From assembly GCF_000007345.1 (NCBI RefSeq), contig NC_003552.1, positions 3,162,001 to 3,226,000 of the forward strand: DNA of 64,000 bases. Reading direction: 5' to 3'. Position numbers and translations under genes: made by a program. A model generated the notes under the pieces. That model was given only the letters and a program-made list of their open reading frames with translations. It was not told the origin of the DNA and searched no databases. Each line of letters begins with the position of its first letter. The stretch's first letter is position 1. Below, one piece after another: positions 26,951 to 37,277 of the stretch. Source of the DNA: Methanosarcina acetivorans C2A (lineage in GTDB: Archaea; Halobacteriota; Methanosarcinia; Methanosarcinales; Methanosarcinaceae).

Positions 26951-27404
26951 CAGGTTGTCTCATAACCATTTTAAATTGTACAATTGGGTAATACCCATTT
27001 CAATTTTTATTTCATTTCAACAATGAGAGATAATTTTCATGGGTCAACATAGAGTATTTGTTATTCTCGCTCGAATTCCCCCTTTATTCCATCCTTTACT
27101 TCCTCCTCCAACTATCATTTTCAGCATACTTTTCAGGTTTTTCCCTTCTCTTTTTATAAAGTCTGCTATTTTCTTTATATTATGTACAGTACACATCATA
27201 ACAAATTCAATTCCTGTCTTCCTTTTCCCTCTCAATAAGAATTCTCTGAACCCTCTATCCTGTTTCATCTGACCAAACACAGGTTCTACGGTAGACATTC
27301 TTTTCTGATACTTTTCCGTCCCCTTCTCTGTGTTCAGTTTATCCCTCATATCCTCCATCAAATGTTCCCTAGGATCTCTTGTTATTGTCCTTTTTCCGCT
27401 CTTA

Positions 27405-28273
27405 GAGTCTATCCGAAAAGTATTTTACTTACGATTTAGGGTAATGTTTTGTAGTGACAAAACGAAAAACGGGACACGACTACGAGATCTCTGATGAATT
27501 GTGGACTAAAATAAAAGCTTTACTGCCATTGCCCAAACCTAAAAAGAAGGCTGGAAGACCGCGAGAGGATGATCGGAAAATAATGAATGGCATTTTCTAC
27601 CTCCTTCGTACAGGTTGCCAATGGAAAGCGTTGCCAAGATGTTATGGAGTGCCAGGTACTGTACATGATAGATTTCAGGAATGGCAAATATCAGGCTTAT
27701 TTGAGAAAATATGGCAATTAGGTCTGCTGGATTATGATGATGAAGAAGGGCTAGAGTGGGAATGGCAAGCTATTGATGGAGCTATGACAAAAGCACCATT
27801 GGGTGGAGCTGGAACAGGAGCAAATCCTACTGATCGTGGCAAAAAAGGTACAAAAAGGAGTCTGTTAACAGACGGAAAAGGTATACCGCTTTCTGTTGTT
27901 GTGGATGGTGCCAATCGTCACGATAAAATGCTTGTGAAAGGGACTCTTGATGCCATTATTATTGAAAGACCTTCGCATAAAGTAACTCAGAATATATGCA
28001 TGGATAAAGGATATGATTATCCGGATATCAGACAATTGGTTGATGATTACGGATATACTGCTCATATCAGGAAACGTGGAGAAGAAAACATAAGAATAGA
28101 TATACCAGGTTACAGGGCAAGAAGATGGGTCGTGGAAAGGACACATTCTTGGCTGAATAGATTCAGGAGGCTGCTGATTAGATGGGAAAAGAAGATTGAG
28201 AATTATCTCGCAATGCTACATTTAGCATGCGCATGGATAACTTTCAGAGCAGCGGGACTTTTCGGATAGGCTC
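27405..28273 (+). mobile_element. IS5-family (IS427-like) insertion sequence
   Basis: A complete 869-bp element. Its ends are inverted repeats GAGTCTATCCGAAAAGT (27405-27421) and, inverted, GAGCCTATCCGAAAAGT (28257-28273), flanked by the 3-bp duplication TTA at 27402-27404 and 28274-28276. The short duplication and single transposase frame fit the IS427 group. Confidence 0.93.
27454..28269 (+). CDS. IS5-family transposase
   Basis: 271 residues, full length. The N-terminal part has WTKIKALLPLPKPKKKAGRP and FYLLRTGCQWKALPRCYG, typical of the family. The DDE triad lies in AIDGAMTKAPLGG, MDKGYDYPD and RRWVVERTHSWLNRFRRLLI. No frameshift is present, so it may be active. The first codon is GTG. 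The frame ends four bases before the end of the element. Confidence 0.93.
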   Translation: MTKRKTGHDYEISDELWTKIKALLPLPKPKKKAGRPREDDRKIMNGIFYLLRTGCQWKALPRCYGVPGTVHDRFQEWQISGLFEKIWQLGLLDYDDEEGLEWEWQAIDGAMTKAPLGGAGTGANPTDRGKKGTKRSLLTDGKGIPLSVVVDGANRHDKMLVKGTLDAIIIERPSHKVTQNICMDKGYDYPDIRQLVDDYGYTAHIRKRGEENIRIDIPGYRARRWVVERTHSWLNRFRRLLIRWEKKIENYLAMLHLACAWITFRAAGLFG

Positions 28274-29562
28274 TTAGTACATGCATTTTTCAGCACACAC
28301 TGAGAACAGTAGCTACATACATAATACCTTAAATCAGGTTCACCTTTCCTCTTTTGTATTCTTGTAAAGGGGATTTCAAATGCAGCAGGACAATAATAGC
28401 AGTCTTTTTCTTCATCGTATGTAAAAAGAGACTTCCTGAACTTCCTGGTTTTTCCTTCTTTTTCAGCTTTATAGAAATTGTCAGGAATATAAGCATCAAT
28501 GCCTTCTTCCTGTAAAAATTCCAGATTCTCATATGAGAAATAACCTGCATCTGCAAGTACTATTGTTGGTTTATATCCCAGTGTGTTTTTTACATTCTGT
28601 ATCATTGGTTCTATTTGATGAAGGTCGTTTTCTTCGTTGACAACGTCTGCTGCAACGATTATTTGCTCTTTTTCATCAACAGCAACCTGACAATTGTAGG
28701 AAGGTTTCTTGCTTCCATCTTTATGCTTCATAATTCGAGCATCGTTATCTGTGATGTTTATTTTTTTCAGCTTTTCTTCATCAAGCTTCTTCTTAGCAGC
28801 TTTTATTTTTTCCAGTCTTTTCTTCTTGTCAACAAGCTCTTCTGGAATCTGAGATGGTGTTGAGTCACCATAAATTTCAGCTTCATGTTTATCTGTCTCA
28901 ATACTCTCTTTGAGTATCTTATCTATTTCTTTTTCGAGAGCATCCGAACTCTTGCTCTGTCTTGATGAAGCATTTGCCTTAACCTTTGTTCCGTCAATTG
29001 AGATACTGGAACCAATCATATCCATTTCTTTACAAAATGTGACAACCTGGGAAAAGATTTCTTTTATAGGGCCAAGATGAGTTGAACGGAATCGACAAAT
29101 CGTATGAAAATCAGGTTTTTGCATGGCTGCCAGATACATAAATGCAGTATCAGTTTGAGTCATTTGTTGCAGTTTACGTGAACTTCTAATGCCTATAAGG
29201 TAACCATAAAGTAATATTTTTAAAAGAGGTCTTGGATGATAGGCTGGGCAGCCTTCCTTAGAGTAAGTGGATTCAATAGCAGTGATATCAACGACATCTA
29301 CGATGTCGTTTAGTACTCTGGCGATATGGTTTTCAGGAACAAAATCTTCCAGGTCTAACGGAAGTAAAAACTGCTGCTTTTGATCGTACTTTCGAAACAT
29401 GGGAAACACTGGAATTTGTTTTGTAAAAAAGATAAAGATTACGGGTTTCTGACCCAAATGTATGATAGAGTATAGTTTTGAGACAACCTGTGATGTAGAG
29501 TTTTATATTTTTATATAAAATTTTTGCTGACTCAGTCCCAAAATCTAGTGATAAAAGTAAGT

Positions 29563-29612
29563 GTAACATCACTACACAAAATTATAATCCTATAATTATG
29601 TAATGATGTTAC
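29563..29612. repeat. imperfect 14-bp inverted repeat before a transposase gene
   Basis: GTAACATCACTACA at 29563-29576 pairs with TGTAATGATGTTAC at 29599-29612 with one mismatch. It lies just upstream of the transposase ATG at 29623 and could be a hairpin in its leader or part of the element's end. I could not find a matching terminus beyond the gene. Confidence 0.6.
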
Positions 29613-29622
29613 GGCAGAAGCA

Positions 29623-30927
29623 ATGGTGACTATAAATCTTACACTTAATAACTTTTCTGAGCTCCATGCTCTCTTAGACGTTTTTGGTTGTTTTGGAAAC
29701 GATTATGAATATACTACACGAGGAATTTTTCGTAGAAAAATTCCTCCCGTCTGTTCAATTTGTAATACTCCAATGGTTCATAATGGCTATAATCCCCATA
29801 CCAAAGACGGTCTTGGGAAAATCAACATTGGTCGGTATAAATGCTCAAACTGTGGTAGTACACACGAAGAAGATTATAGTTTTTGGGAAGATATGAAGAC
29901 TTTACTTTTTGATACATTCAATGATTTTTTCCAGTTACTCAGATACCATAACGTTTCATATGATGGAATTTCTGATCTAATGGATTTCATATATCCAAGA
30001 TCAAGAAGCACGATTTTTAGAGCATTCTACAAAGAAATGGAACAGGAAACTATTCCATATTCAGAAAATATACATATGGTGCATTATGACGAACAACATC
30101 CAAAAGAAGGAAGATGTCAGAAATACCGTTTAACTTTACTGGATGCAAAAGCTCAAAGAACGATAGCAGATGAACTTTTCAAAGATAAGAGTCCAGAAAC
30201 CATCAAGAAATTTCTAAAGAAAAATCTTGATGCATCAGAGCCAGTGTTTATCGTTACGGATTTTGATAAGAGATACCCTGATATATTAAAGGAAATTTTT
30301 AGGGATAAGTTAGTCCATCAATATTGTTTGATGCATTTAAATAAGCTTATTGTTAATGATTTTCCAAAGAACACAACGATAGAACAGGAACTTTTGAAGT
30401 ACAGGTTATTAAGTATATTTTATAATAGAGAGAATGAGATTAAATTTCTGCAAAAACTTCAATCTGAAGAACTCAACGTAATTAATAACAAAGAAAAGCA
30501 TCAAGAATGGATTAAAAAAGCAAAAAAGGAATTTTGCCAGTATAGACATAAATTAAAGCTTGAAATCAAAAGAAAAAAGGAAAATCTTCCACGTAATAGT
30601 CTTGAAAAAGCAAAATATAACTTTGATAAATTAATGGAAAATATAAGAACATATGATGAAAAGGTTCAAAAACGATTGTGGATGATCAATAAACACTGGT
30701 TAAATCTTACTTTGTTCCATTATCTTCCAGGAGCGCCAGCGACAAATAACCCTATCGAAAGCTATTATTCAAAAAGTCTAAAAACGGATAACAAGAAGAA
30801 GTTTAGAACTGACAAAGGAATTGAAAATCGGATTAAACTTACTCAGATGAGAAGATTAAATTTACTTAAGAAACCACAAAAGTCATTTATGGAATTGTTC
30901 AGATTATTTTCTCCATTTAAGCTTTAG
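29623..30927 (+). CDS. zinc-ribbon DDE transposase
   Basis: 434 residues. An N-terminal zinc ribbon (CSICNTPM...YKCSNCG, about 42-80) precedes an RNase H-like DDE domain with HMVHYDEQHP, VFIVTDFDKRYPDILKEIF, LVHQYCLMHLNKL and a final NNPIESYYSK glutamate region. It resembles the large transposases of archaeal IS elements such as ISH6- or ISNCY-like groups, but I cannot fix the family. The frame is intact. The element's outer ends are not resolved. Confidence 0.8.
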   Translation: MVTINLTLNNFSELHALLDVFGCFGNDYEYTTRGIFRRKIPPVCSICNTPMVHNGYNPHTKDGLGKINIGRYKCSNCGSTHEEDYSFWEDMKTLLFDTFNDFFQLLRYHNVSYDGISDLMDFIYPRSRSTIFRAFYKEMEQETIPYSENIHMVHYDEQHPKEGRCQKYRLTLLDAKAQRTIADELFKDKSPETIKKFLKKNLDASEPVFIVTDFDKRYPDILKEIFRDKLVHQYCLMHLNKLIVNDFPKNTTIEQELLKYRLLSIFYNRENEIKFLQKLQSEELNVINNKEKHQEWIKKAKKEFCQYRHKLKLEIKRKKENLPRNSLEKAKYNFDKLMENIRTYDEKVQKRLWMINKHWLNLTLFHYLPGAPATNNPIESYYSKSLKTDNKKKFRTDKGIENRIKLTQMRRLNLLKKPQKSFMELFRLFSPFKL

Positions 30928-31010
30928 TAATATCTATTTTTGAGAGAGTAGTTCAGAATGACATAGCGGAGCGTGTCGATTTTAGTCAATAGGTTCAGTG
31001 AAAAATTACA

Positions 31011-31136
31011 GAAGTAAAAGAATTCTTTGGCAGAAACACCAAAAAAATTGTTTCTCAAGGGTTATATTACAGTTTATTTAGGAAGTTAGCAGAGAAATTG
31101 AAGTCTAAAGGATGGAAAAAAATGAGAAATCACTAA
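31011..31136 (+). pseudogene. possible C-terminal gene remnant
   Basis: A stop-terminated frame reads EVKEFFGRNTKKIVSQGLYY and then ends KSKGWKKMRNH. It has balanced composition but no start codon, and probably is the tail of a gene destroyed near the IS island. The parent gene is not recognised. Confidence 0.3.
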
Positions 31137-31487
31137 ATTATGGAATTGTGTCCAGATCAGTACCAAAAATTAAAATACAATATATGAAAATATTTTATAG
31201 AGAGTTAGATAAAATATTTCAAAAAGATGATGACGTAAAATTCACATTTATTAGTTATTTTTAGACAAAGTATAAGTTATATTGTAATTGTTATTGGTGA
31301 GATCTACCGGGGGCAAAGCCCACAACACATACAAAATATAATATTTCTGTTTAACAATTATATATAAAAAATAAATATATATTAATGGTTGGAAATGTTG
31401 GTTAAATCATAAATCTACGCAGCAAAAAATGTACGTTTCCTTTGTCCAGATCCGATGTAATCAGCATCAAAGTTAAGGAAGGTAACC
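31137..31487 (+). promoter_or_regulatory. promoter and leader of the PGF-CTERM surface protein
   Basis: Gene-free, very AT-rich. A TATA-like run (TTATATATAAAAAA) sits at about 31359-31372, implying a leader of about 100 nt. AAGGAAGGT at 31475-31483 is a strong ribosome site for the ATG at 31488. A small GGGC-AAA-GCCC hairpin lies near 31312. Confidence 0.45.
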
Positions 31488-33092
31488 ATGACTAAAAAGA
31501 TTGCTTCGATTGTATTAGTTGCCGTTTTTGTTTTCTCTACGTTCTCAACGGCTGCTCTTGCGGCAGATGAAGTGGAGTGGGTGGAGAAAAAGAATGATGC
31601 AAAACTTTATTGGGGGGATACGATAACCGTAGACGGTTACGAAATAAAAGCAGAGGATTTCAACGAAGATAAGATGGTCTTCGTTTCGATTTCAAGGGAC
31701 GGGGAAAAATTAAAGACTGCTCCTTTAACGGCAGGGATGGAATTTGAATATGAAGACGAGATAAAGGTTTATGTCCAGAAAGTGGATCCAAACTATGAAG
31801 TCATCAAAAAGAACGGAAAAGAGTTCAAGACCGGAAACTGGGATCCTTATGCTGAACTGGATATTCTAATTAGAGGGAAACCGAATTTTGACATAGATGT
31901 TGACACCGAAAAAGATACATACGACTCTAAATCTACAGGGGATGGCAGAATCGATGTGTCGATAACGGTTAAAAATGACGGAGATGCTAAGGCTGAAAAC
32001 GTTGCGTTGACTGTTGATACTGCCGGACTGGAAGTGCTCAGTGGAAAAACGAAGTATACGTACACAAAAATTCTTAAAGATGAGACTGTTGAGCCTATTA
32101 CTCTCACACTGAAAACGCCTACTCCCTGGGAAGATACAGATTTCAAAATAATCGCAAAAACTACATGTGAGGACATTAAGGATAACAAATATGAACATTC
32201 AGGTTCCAAAACAATAAAAATCGAAAAAAAATGGGACCTCATTGTTTCAAAGAGTGCTCCAAAACAGCGCCATATGGGAGAGCCGGTATATGTTTCAGTC
32301 ACTGTTCGGAACGGGGGACTCTGTAACATAAATGATATCGTCCTTAAAGATTCGATCGTTTCCAACATGCATCTTCAGAAGGATACAACGCTTGAGAAGA
32401 CGCTTTCTCTAAAATCTGGAGAAACAGCTGAGGATGTTTTTGAGTATACTCTCATTCCGGAAAAACCCGGAGAATTTACCTTCCCGAAAATCGTAGCTAC
32501 TTTCACCCTTGCAAACGGGGAGAGTGAAATAGTGGAATCCGATAATTCGGAAAAGACAAAAATTTACGGGCCCCATATTGAAATTACGAAAACTGTTGAT
32601 AAAAAGCAGTTAAATCCTGGAGACGAACTGACTGTAAAGGTTACTGCAAAGAACAGTGGAAATGTTGATGCAAGTGTAAAAGTAAGCGATACAGTACCTT
32701 CCGAAGCTAAACTTATAAGTGGAGAAACGAGCTTCAGCCAGGTTCTTGGAAGTGGCGGTGGCTCAAAGACCATCACCTACGTCCTGCAGATGAATAAAGA
32801 AGGGGAGATTGAGATCCCTGCCTGCAAAGCAAGTTTCCTGGACCTCGAAAAATATTCAGGAGAGGTCTACTCAGGGACTTCCGTAGTTAATGTGGGAACA
32901 ACAATTACCCTTGAAGGAAGCAGTGCACAAACGGAAAGTTCAACCGCATCCAACCAGGAGAAAGAAGCTTCGAGCCAGGTGAGTACAGAGGGGACCGAAG
33001 AAGATTATGGAGATACCCCCGGATTTAGTTCCCTGCTTGCTGTAACGGGAATCCTGGCGGGAAAAGGGCTTCTGAGAATGAGACGTGTCTGA
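31488..33092 (+). CDS. surface protein with S-layer-like repeats and PGF-CTERM anchor
   Basis: 534 residues. A signal peptide (1-26, ending AALAA) is followed by an N-terminal domain with WVEKKNDAKLYWGDTITVDG and three beta-sandwich repeats of the CARDB/DUF11 sort (SITVKNDGDAKAENVALTV, SVTVRNGGLCNINDIVL, KVTAKNSGNVDASVKV). A Ser/Glu-rich stalk leads to the C-terminal signal TPGFSSLLAVTGILAGKG plus a basic end. That tripartite PGF-hydrophobic-Arg pattern is the PGF-CTERM signal recognised by archaeosortase, which attaches proteins to lipid at the cell surface. The protein is most likely displayed outside the cell. Its substrate or partner is unknown. Confidence 0.8.
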   Translation: MTKKIASIVLVAVFVFSTFSTAALAADEVEWVEKKNDAKLYWGDTITVDGYEIKAEDFNEDKMVFVSISRDGEKLKTAPLTAGMEFEYEDEIKVYVQKVDPNYEVIKKNGKEFKTGNWDPYAELDILIRGKPNFDIDVDTEKDTYDSKSTGDGRIDVSITVKNDGDAKAENVALTVDTAGLEVLSGKTKYTYTKILKDETVEPITLTLKTPTPWEDTDFKIIAKTTCEDIKDNKYEHSGSKTIKIEKKWDLIVSKSAPKQRHMGEPVYVSVTVRNGGLCNINDIVLKDSIVSNMHLQKDTTLEKTLSLKSGETAEDVFEYTLIPEKPGEFTFPKIVATFTLANGESEIVESDNSEKTKIYGPHIEITKTVDKKQLNPGDELTVKVTAKNSGNVDASVKVSDTVPSEAKLISGETSFSQVLGSGGGSKTITYVLQMNKEGEIEIPACKASFLDLEKYSGEVYSGTSVVNVGTTITLEGSSAQTESSTASNQEKEASSQVSTEGTEEDYGDTPGFSSLLAVTGILAGKGLLRMRRV

Positions 33093-33667
33093 AAGGCTGA
33101 AAAAAGCTAAATAAGATTTCGGATGTTTCCGGGTTTTCCGGGAATCCGTTTTCTTCTAAGCTATTCTTTTTCGCCCTGGCTACCTCGCTTCTCGCACGGC
33201 TAAATTCCAGTATCTTCTTTCCTTAATTTTTCCTGAAAAATCCTCGGTCTACTTTTCTGTCTTTTTCTCCGGATAGTTCACTCTATACGCCCTGTAAACA
33301 AATTCATAATATTTCCCATCAGAGCCATATTGCTGCTATTCTGTTTTCTTGTGTTGAACGATGTTTTTCAGAGTTCCGGGAAGTATTCCCTTGAACAAGG
33401 AGGCATTTGTTCAGCGTATTATTTTTCTTAATCGCGATGTTGGTTTGTCGGTTATTTTTTATTGGTTGACGGCTGGCTCAGAATCAGTTGGGTGGAGGGA
33501 AAGAGAACTGGAATATTTCCTTTGGGATTACGGAATAGATCAGCCAATGATCGTACTGCCGGCTTATTAGAATAAAAAAGATAAAATTAATAATCAGAAC
33601 GTAGAACTTCCATAAAACCGTTGAATAAAATAGAAAATCAGGTGCCTTACAAAGAGATCGCGAAAAT
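33093..33667. other. gene-free interval
   Basis: No convincing gene. T-rich stretches after 33115 and the GGGTTTTCCGGGAATCC segment may include the terminator of the surface-protein gene. The 69-residue frame at 33361 has no ribosome site and no recognisable features. Confidence 0.45.
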
Positions 33668-34699
33668 ATGCCTGCTAACAGAAGTAAAAGGAATCAAAAC
33701 ATGAAAGAACCCCAGAACCAGCTTAAAGCGAAAACCCTGATCCTGACCCATGGTGACTCTGACGGGATATGTTCGGGAGCAATTGCAAAAAGTGCCTATC
33801 CGGAAGCATATGTCTATTTCACGAGTCCTGTCAGTCTTCTCGACAAGTTAGATCTTATTGAAGACGTTGAAAATCTTATAATCTGCGATATTGCAATCGA
33901 GGAAAGGCGCAGTTTTGAACTCTATTCCGCACTCAATAAATTCGCGGAAGAATGCAACCTGTATTACATTGATCACCATCCGCTGCCGGAAGGATTTGGA
34001 AAAGAGGACTGGTTTTTTCACGATACGGGTGTATGTGCTTCTGAACTCACCTACAGGGTATTTGAAGGGCTCCTGAGCCAGGAAATGAGGAGAGTGGCAA
34101 TCTACGGAGCTATAGGTGACTTCTGTGACAACACGCCCTGTGTAAGAAGCTGGGTCAGAGACTGGGATAAAAGGAGCCTATTTTTTCAGGCCGGGACCCT
34201 TATCCAGGCAATACTCTATAAAGGGAAAGACTATGATTTCAAAAGAATCCTGCTCGAGCCCCTCTCAAAAGATATGATTCCTTCAAATATTCCTGATCTG
34301 CTCGAATTTGCCCGGGAAGCTGCAATTAATGAAGAAAAAATTCGGCTTTTTGTCAAAGAAAACGTGAAAGTCCTGAAAAACAGTGCGTATATTGTAAATA
34401 CAAATAACTCTATCTCAAAAGCAGCGATCTATGCAGCCTCCTATGGAAAGAGGGAAGTGGGAATTGCAGCCGAATACCGGGAGAAAAAGGGCGTTTACGA
34501 CCTGAGCATTCGTTCCCGGGGTAAGGCTGACATAAACCGTCTCCTTCGTTCAATTGCTCCTAAGTTTGGAGGGAGTGGCGGAGGGCATCCTGTTGCAGCA
34601 GGAGCGCGTATTCCTGAAAATTCCCTTGAGGCTTTCCTCAGGGCTTTTGATAAAAAGCTCGGGGAAGCAAACGAGGTAAACTACAATGGAAACAAGTAA
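33668..34699 (+). CDS. DHH-family phosphoesterase (RecJ-like)
   Basis: 343 residues. The DHH domain shows its motif series: LILTHGDSDGICSGAIAKSA (motif I), NLIICDIAI (II), LYYIDHHPLPEG (III, the DHH itself) and YGAIGDFCDN (IV). A C-terminal DHHA1 part has FGGSGGGHPVAAGARIP. These are metal-dependent phosphoesterases, and archaeal members act as single-strand DNA or RNA exonucleases or nanoRNases. A second ATG (MKEPQNQL, residue 12) is an alternative start. The last 14 bases overlap the EngB-like gene, so the two are co-transcribed. Confidence 0.88.
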   Translation: MPANRSKRNQNMKEPQNQLKAKTLILTHGDSDGICSGAIAKSAYPEAYVYFTSPVSLLDKLDLIEDVENLIICDIAIEERRSFELYSALNKFAEECNLYYIDHHPLPEGFGKEDWFFHDTGVCASELTYRVFEGLLSQEMRRVAIYGAIGDFCDNTPCVRSWVRDWDKRSLFFQAGTLIQAILYKGKDYDFKRILLEPLSKDMIPSNIPDLLEFAREAAINEEKIRLFVKENVKVLKNSAYIVNTNNSISKAAIYAASYGKREVGIAAEYREKKGVYDLSIRSRGKADINRLLRSIAPKFGGSGGGHPVAAGARIPENSLEAFLRAFDKKLGEANEVNYNGNK

Positions 34700-35315
34700 A
34701 ACTGTACCTGAAAGCGGTATAAATCTCGAGATTATCTTTGTCGGGCGCTCTAATGTGGGCAAGTCCTCTCTTCTAAAGGAGCTCTTCGGGGCAAAAGTGA
34801 GGGTAGGAAAACGTCCGGGTGTCACATTACGCCCAACTCACGCCAGGATCTCCGACTTTCTCATTACGGATATGCCGGGTTTCGGCTTTATGAGCGGAGT
34901 AAAGGACCGGAAGCAGGATATTGTTAAAGATAAAACCGTCCACTATATTGAGGACAATGCCGAAAGGATCAAAATAGGGGTTCTTGTAGTAGACGGGCCT
35001 TCCTTCCCTGAAATAGTCGACCGTTGGGATTCAAGGGATCAGATCCCTATCGACGTTGAAATGTTTGATTTTCTGAGGGAAATCGGGATCGACACAATCG
35101 TTGCTGCAAACAAGATGGACAAAGTAAAAGCAGACGAGTATAACGATCTCCTTGACGAGGTCGCAGTTCGCCTCGGACTTGAACCTCCCTGGCAGAACTG
35201 GAAGCATATCATTGCTCCGATAAGTGCCAAAAAAGGAGATTTGAAAGCCTTAAAGGGCCTTCTCCGGGACAGGCTACATGAAATGAAAAGGGACGACCTG
35301 TTCAAATGTATTTGA
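34686..35315 (+). CDS. engB: EngB-type GTPase
   Basis: 209 residues, cytosolic. The G-motifs are present: G1 GRSNVGKSSL, G3 DMPGFG, G4 NKMD and G5 SAKKGD, in the order and spacing of the EngB/YihA family of ribosome-assembly GTPases. The switch region reads GKRPGVTLRPTHARI. The start overlaps the DHH gene, and GAGGT precedes it by about eight bases. The role in ribosome biogenesis is known for bacterial members and inferred here. Confidence 0.9.
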   Translation: METSKTVPESGINLEIIFVGRSNVGKSSLLKELFGAKVRVGKRPGVTLRPTHARISDFLITDMPGFGFMSGVKDRKQDIVKDKTVHYIEDNAERIKIGVLVVDGPSFPEIVDRWDSRDQIPIDVEMFDFLREIGIDTIVAANKMDKVKADEYNDLLDEVAVRLGLEPPWQNWKHIIAPISAKKGDLKALKGLLRDRLHEMKRDDLFKCI

Positions 35316-35332
35316 TTCCTGGCTCTGACCTG

Positions 35333-35455
35333 ATATTAAACAGATCAGTTTTATTCTTTACTTCATTTACAGGTCAGTTTTAATTCTTTACTTAATCTTA
35401 CAGATCAGTTTTGATTCTTTCCCTCAATAACGGTCTTTTGTTCTTTACTTCACCC
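35333..35455. repeat. degenerate repeats after engB
   Basis: Four loosely related segments, each built on CAG(A/G)TCAGTTTTxATTCTTTAC, occupy the space between the converging engB and ligase genes. They share the AGATCAGTT core with the 38-bp array at 20846. Confidence 0.55.
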
Positions 35456-35503
35456 CTTCCTTATGCTCACTTCTTTTCGTTACTTCTTTCTAAAAATTAC
35501 AGA

Positions 35504-37210
35504 TTAAAGTCTTTTTAATTGCTGACTGTAGACGCGCCCGATCCGCTGGATGGTATCGGCTTCTTCGGGGTCTTTATCGTCCCGGATGCGGATAAAGCGG
35601 GGGAAACGCAGTGCAAAGCCCGAGTCGTAGTTGGGGCTTTTCTGGATTTCCTCAAAAGCGATTTCCAGAACAACCTTCGGTCTTATAGCAAAGACTCCTC
35701 CGGCTTCTCCGCCTTCCATCAGGCCTGAGAGCATTTCCGTAAGTTCCTTCAACTGCTCATCGGTAAGCCCGGTGCCAACCTTGCCGACCTGCAGGAAGCG
35801 TGAGGTCTCGGGGTCGTAGCAGGCAACCGAATATGAACCGATCAGGTTTGCCCTGCGCCCGTAGCCCCATTCTGCTCCCACAACCACAAGGTCAAGAGTT
35901 TCCATAAGGGGTTTTTTCTTCAGCCAGTTTTTGCCGCGTTTGCCCGGGGAATATGCCGAGTTCGGGTTTTTGACCATGACACCTTCATGTCCGGCATTCA
36001 AAGCTTCCCTGTAGATCTTTTCCACAAGTTCGAGATCTCCGGTTATCACCTGCTCGTCCACAGAGATAGACTTTGAGTCTTCAACCGAGCTCTCCACACA
36101 GGACTCAAGAGCTTTTCGCCGTTCGACAAGAGGAAGATCGATCAGGGTCCTGCCGTTCAGGTACATAATGTCAAAGAGATTTAGCTGGATAGGAATTCCG
36201 AGAGCTTTTTCTTCCACATCGTATTTGCGCCTGAAGCGCTTAAGGATCTCCTGAAAAGCCCTGGGTTTTCCGTTTTCATCCACAGCTACGGCTTCCCCGT
36301 CAAGGATTGCGGACTCGGCCTTTACATGTTTCCGGATTATTTCAACAAGGTCAGGGAGGGAGTTTGTGACGTTTTCAAGCTTTCGGGAAAAAAGAGTAAC
36401 CGAATTTCCATTCTTGTGGATCTGGACCCTTGCCCCATCGAATTTCCATTCAATTGCAGCTCCCTTCATGTCCCTTATATCGGCATCTATGTCCGGGCTG
36501 ATCTGAGAGAGCATCATTTTTATTGGGCGATTAATCTCGATCCCCAAACTCTCAAGGGCTTCTATCCCGCCTTCCTTGGCAGCTGCAGCAACTATCCCCA
36601 GATCATTTGTGACCATGAAGGCATGTTCTACCTTATCCGAAGGGACGGAAAAGGCTCTGGCAATCGCATCCCGGACAACTCCTTCTCCTACTCCTATTCG
36701 GAGTTCTTCAAGGGCAAGCCTGGAAATGTACTTTGCTTCCCTTGGAGTTGAGGAATTAAAGAGGAACTGAAGGTTTTTGATTTTGAGTTCCTGAGAACCT
36801 TTTCCCGAGGCTTCGGAAGCTGTTTTGAACCGCTGGTAAACCTCAGTTATTGAAAGTTCCGGCTGCTCCTCAAGGAAAGAAGAAAATGTCACCTGATTTT
36901 TCCTTTTCTCCTTTAAAATAAGAAGTGCGGTTTCCCCGATATCTCCTGTGGTCCGGATAAGAGATTCTATACTTCTTACAGACATTCCGGAAGCCTTGGA
37001 GAGAGAACTATACAGCAGGCTTGTGCCGATCCCGAGTTGCTCTCCACTCCAGGCAGGGAAAACTTCACTCATGATAAAGTGAGTTGCAAGAGGCAGTTCT
37101 TCCACGTCAACCTTTTTGAGGAGGTCGGCAACTTTATTTGTGGTTTCAATAGTACTCGATATCTTTTCAATCGCCTGGCAGGTTTCTGCAAATTCCCTGA
37201 AGCTTGTCAT
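35504..37210 (-). CDS. lig: ATP-dependent DNA ligase
   Basis: 568 residues, the usual length for archaeal ligases. A helical DNA-binding domain fills the first 230 residues. The nucleotidyltransferase core has the adenylated Lys256 in [17 protein letters not shown] (motif I), then [29 protein letters not shown] (motif III), [18 protein letters not shown] (motif IV) and [20 protein letters not shown] (motif V). The OB-fold domain ends with [18 protein letters not shown]. It seals nicks in replication and repair using ATP. It lies 67 bases downstream of hom on the same strand and may be transcribed with it. Confidence 0.96.
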   Translation of the reverse strand: MTSFREFAETCQAIEKISSTIETTNKVADLLKKVDVEELPLATHFIMSEVFPAWSGEQLGIGTSLLYSSLSKASGMSVRSIESLIRTTGDIGETALLILKEKRKNQVTFSSFLEEQPELSITEVYQRFKTASEASGKGSQELKIKNLQFLFNSSTPREAKYISRLALEELRIGVGEGVVRDAIARAFSVPSDKVEHAFMVTNDLGIVAAAAKEGGIEALESLGIEINRPIKMMLSQISPDIDADIRDMKGAAIEWKFDGARVQIHKNGNSVTLFSRKLENVTNSLPDLVEIIRKHVKAESAILDGEAVAVDENGKPRAFQEILKRFRRKYDVEEKALGIPIQLNLFDIMYLNGRTLIDLPLVERRKALESCVESSVEDSKSISVDEQVITGDLELVEKIYREALNAGHEGVMVKNPNSAYSPGKRGKNWLKKKPLMETLDLVVVGAEWGYGRRANLIGSYSVACYDPETSRFLQVGKVGTGLTDEQLKELTEMLSGLMEGGEAGGVFAIRPKVVLEIAFEEIQKSPNYDSGFALRFPRFIRIRDDKDPEEADTIQRIGRVYSQQLKRL

Positions 37211-37277
37211 GGTCCACGCAGCTTTTTCGTTTTATTTTTTCGGATTCTGGTCTCTAAACGTCGATATTCTCCAGTGA

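Larger units (their letters stand above)
27044..29457 (-). pseudogene. IS1182-family transposase split by an insertion
   Basis: The first part (29457, or more likely ATG 29400, down to 28277) carries YDQKQQFLLPLDLEDFVPEN, the DDE aspartates in SISIDGTKVKANAS and IVLADAGYF, and Cys motifs near YVCSYCSQC. The last part (27404 to 27044) holds the glutamate region STVEPVFGQMKQDRGFREF. Joining the sequence across the insert gives an in-frame NACTKSGKRTITRDPREHL, so the gene was intact before the IS5-type element landed. It is now inactive. Confidence 0.9.
26951..29490 (-). mobile_element. IS1182-type insertion sequence, interrupted
   Basis: The ends are inverted repeats: CAGGTTGTCTCATAAC at 26951-26966 and, inverted, CAGGTTGTCTCAAAAC at 29475-29490. 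No clear target duplication flanks them. The element is interrupted by the IS5-type element at 27405-28273. Without that insert and the extra TTA it would be about 1.67 kb, which fits IS1182 elements. Confidence 0.85.

Noticed and set aside
33361-33570. 69-residue frame
   Set aside because: No SD, no TATA box close enough, and no recognisable family.
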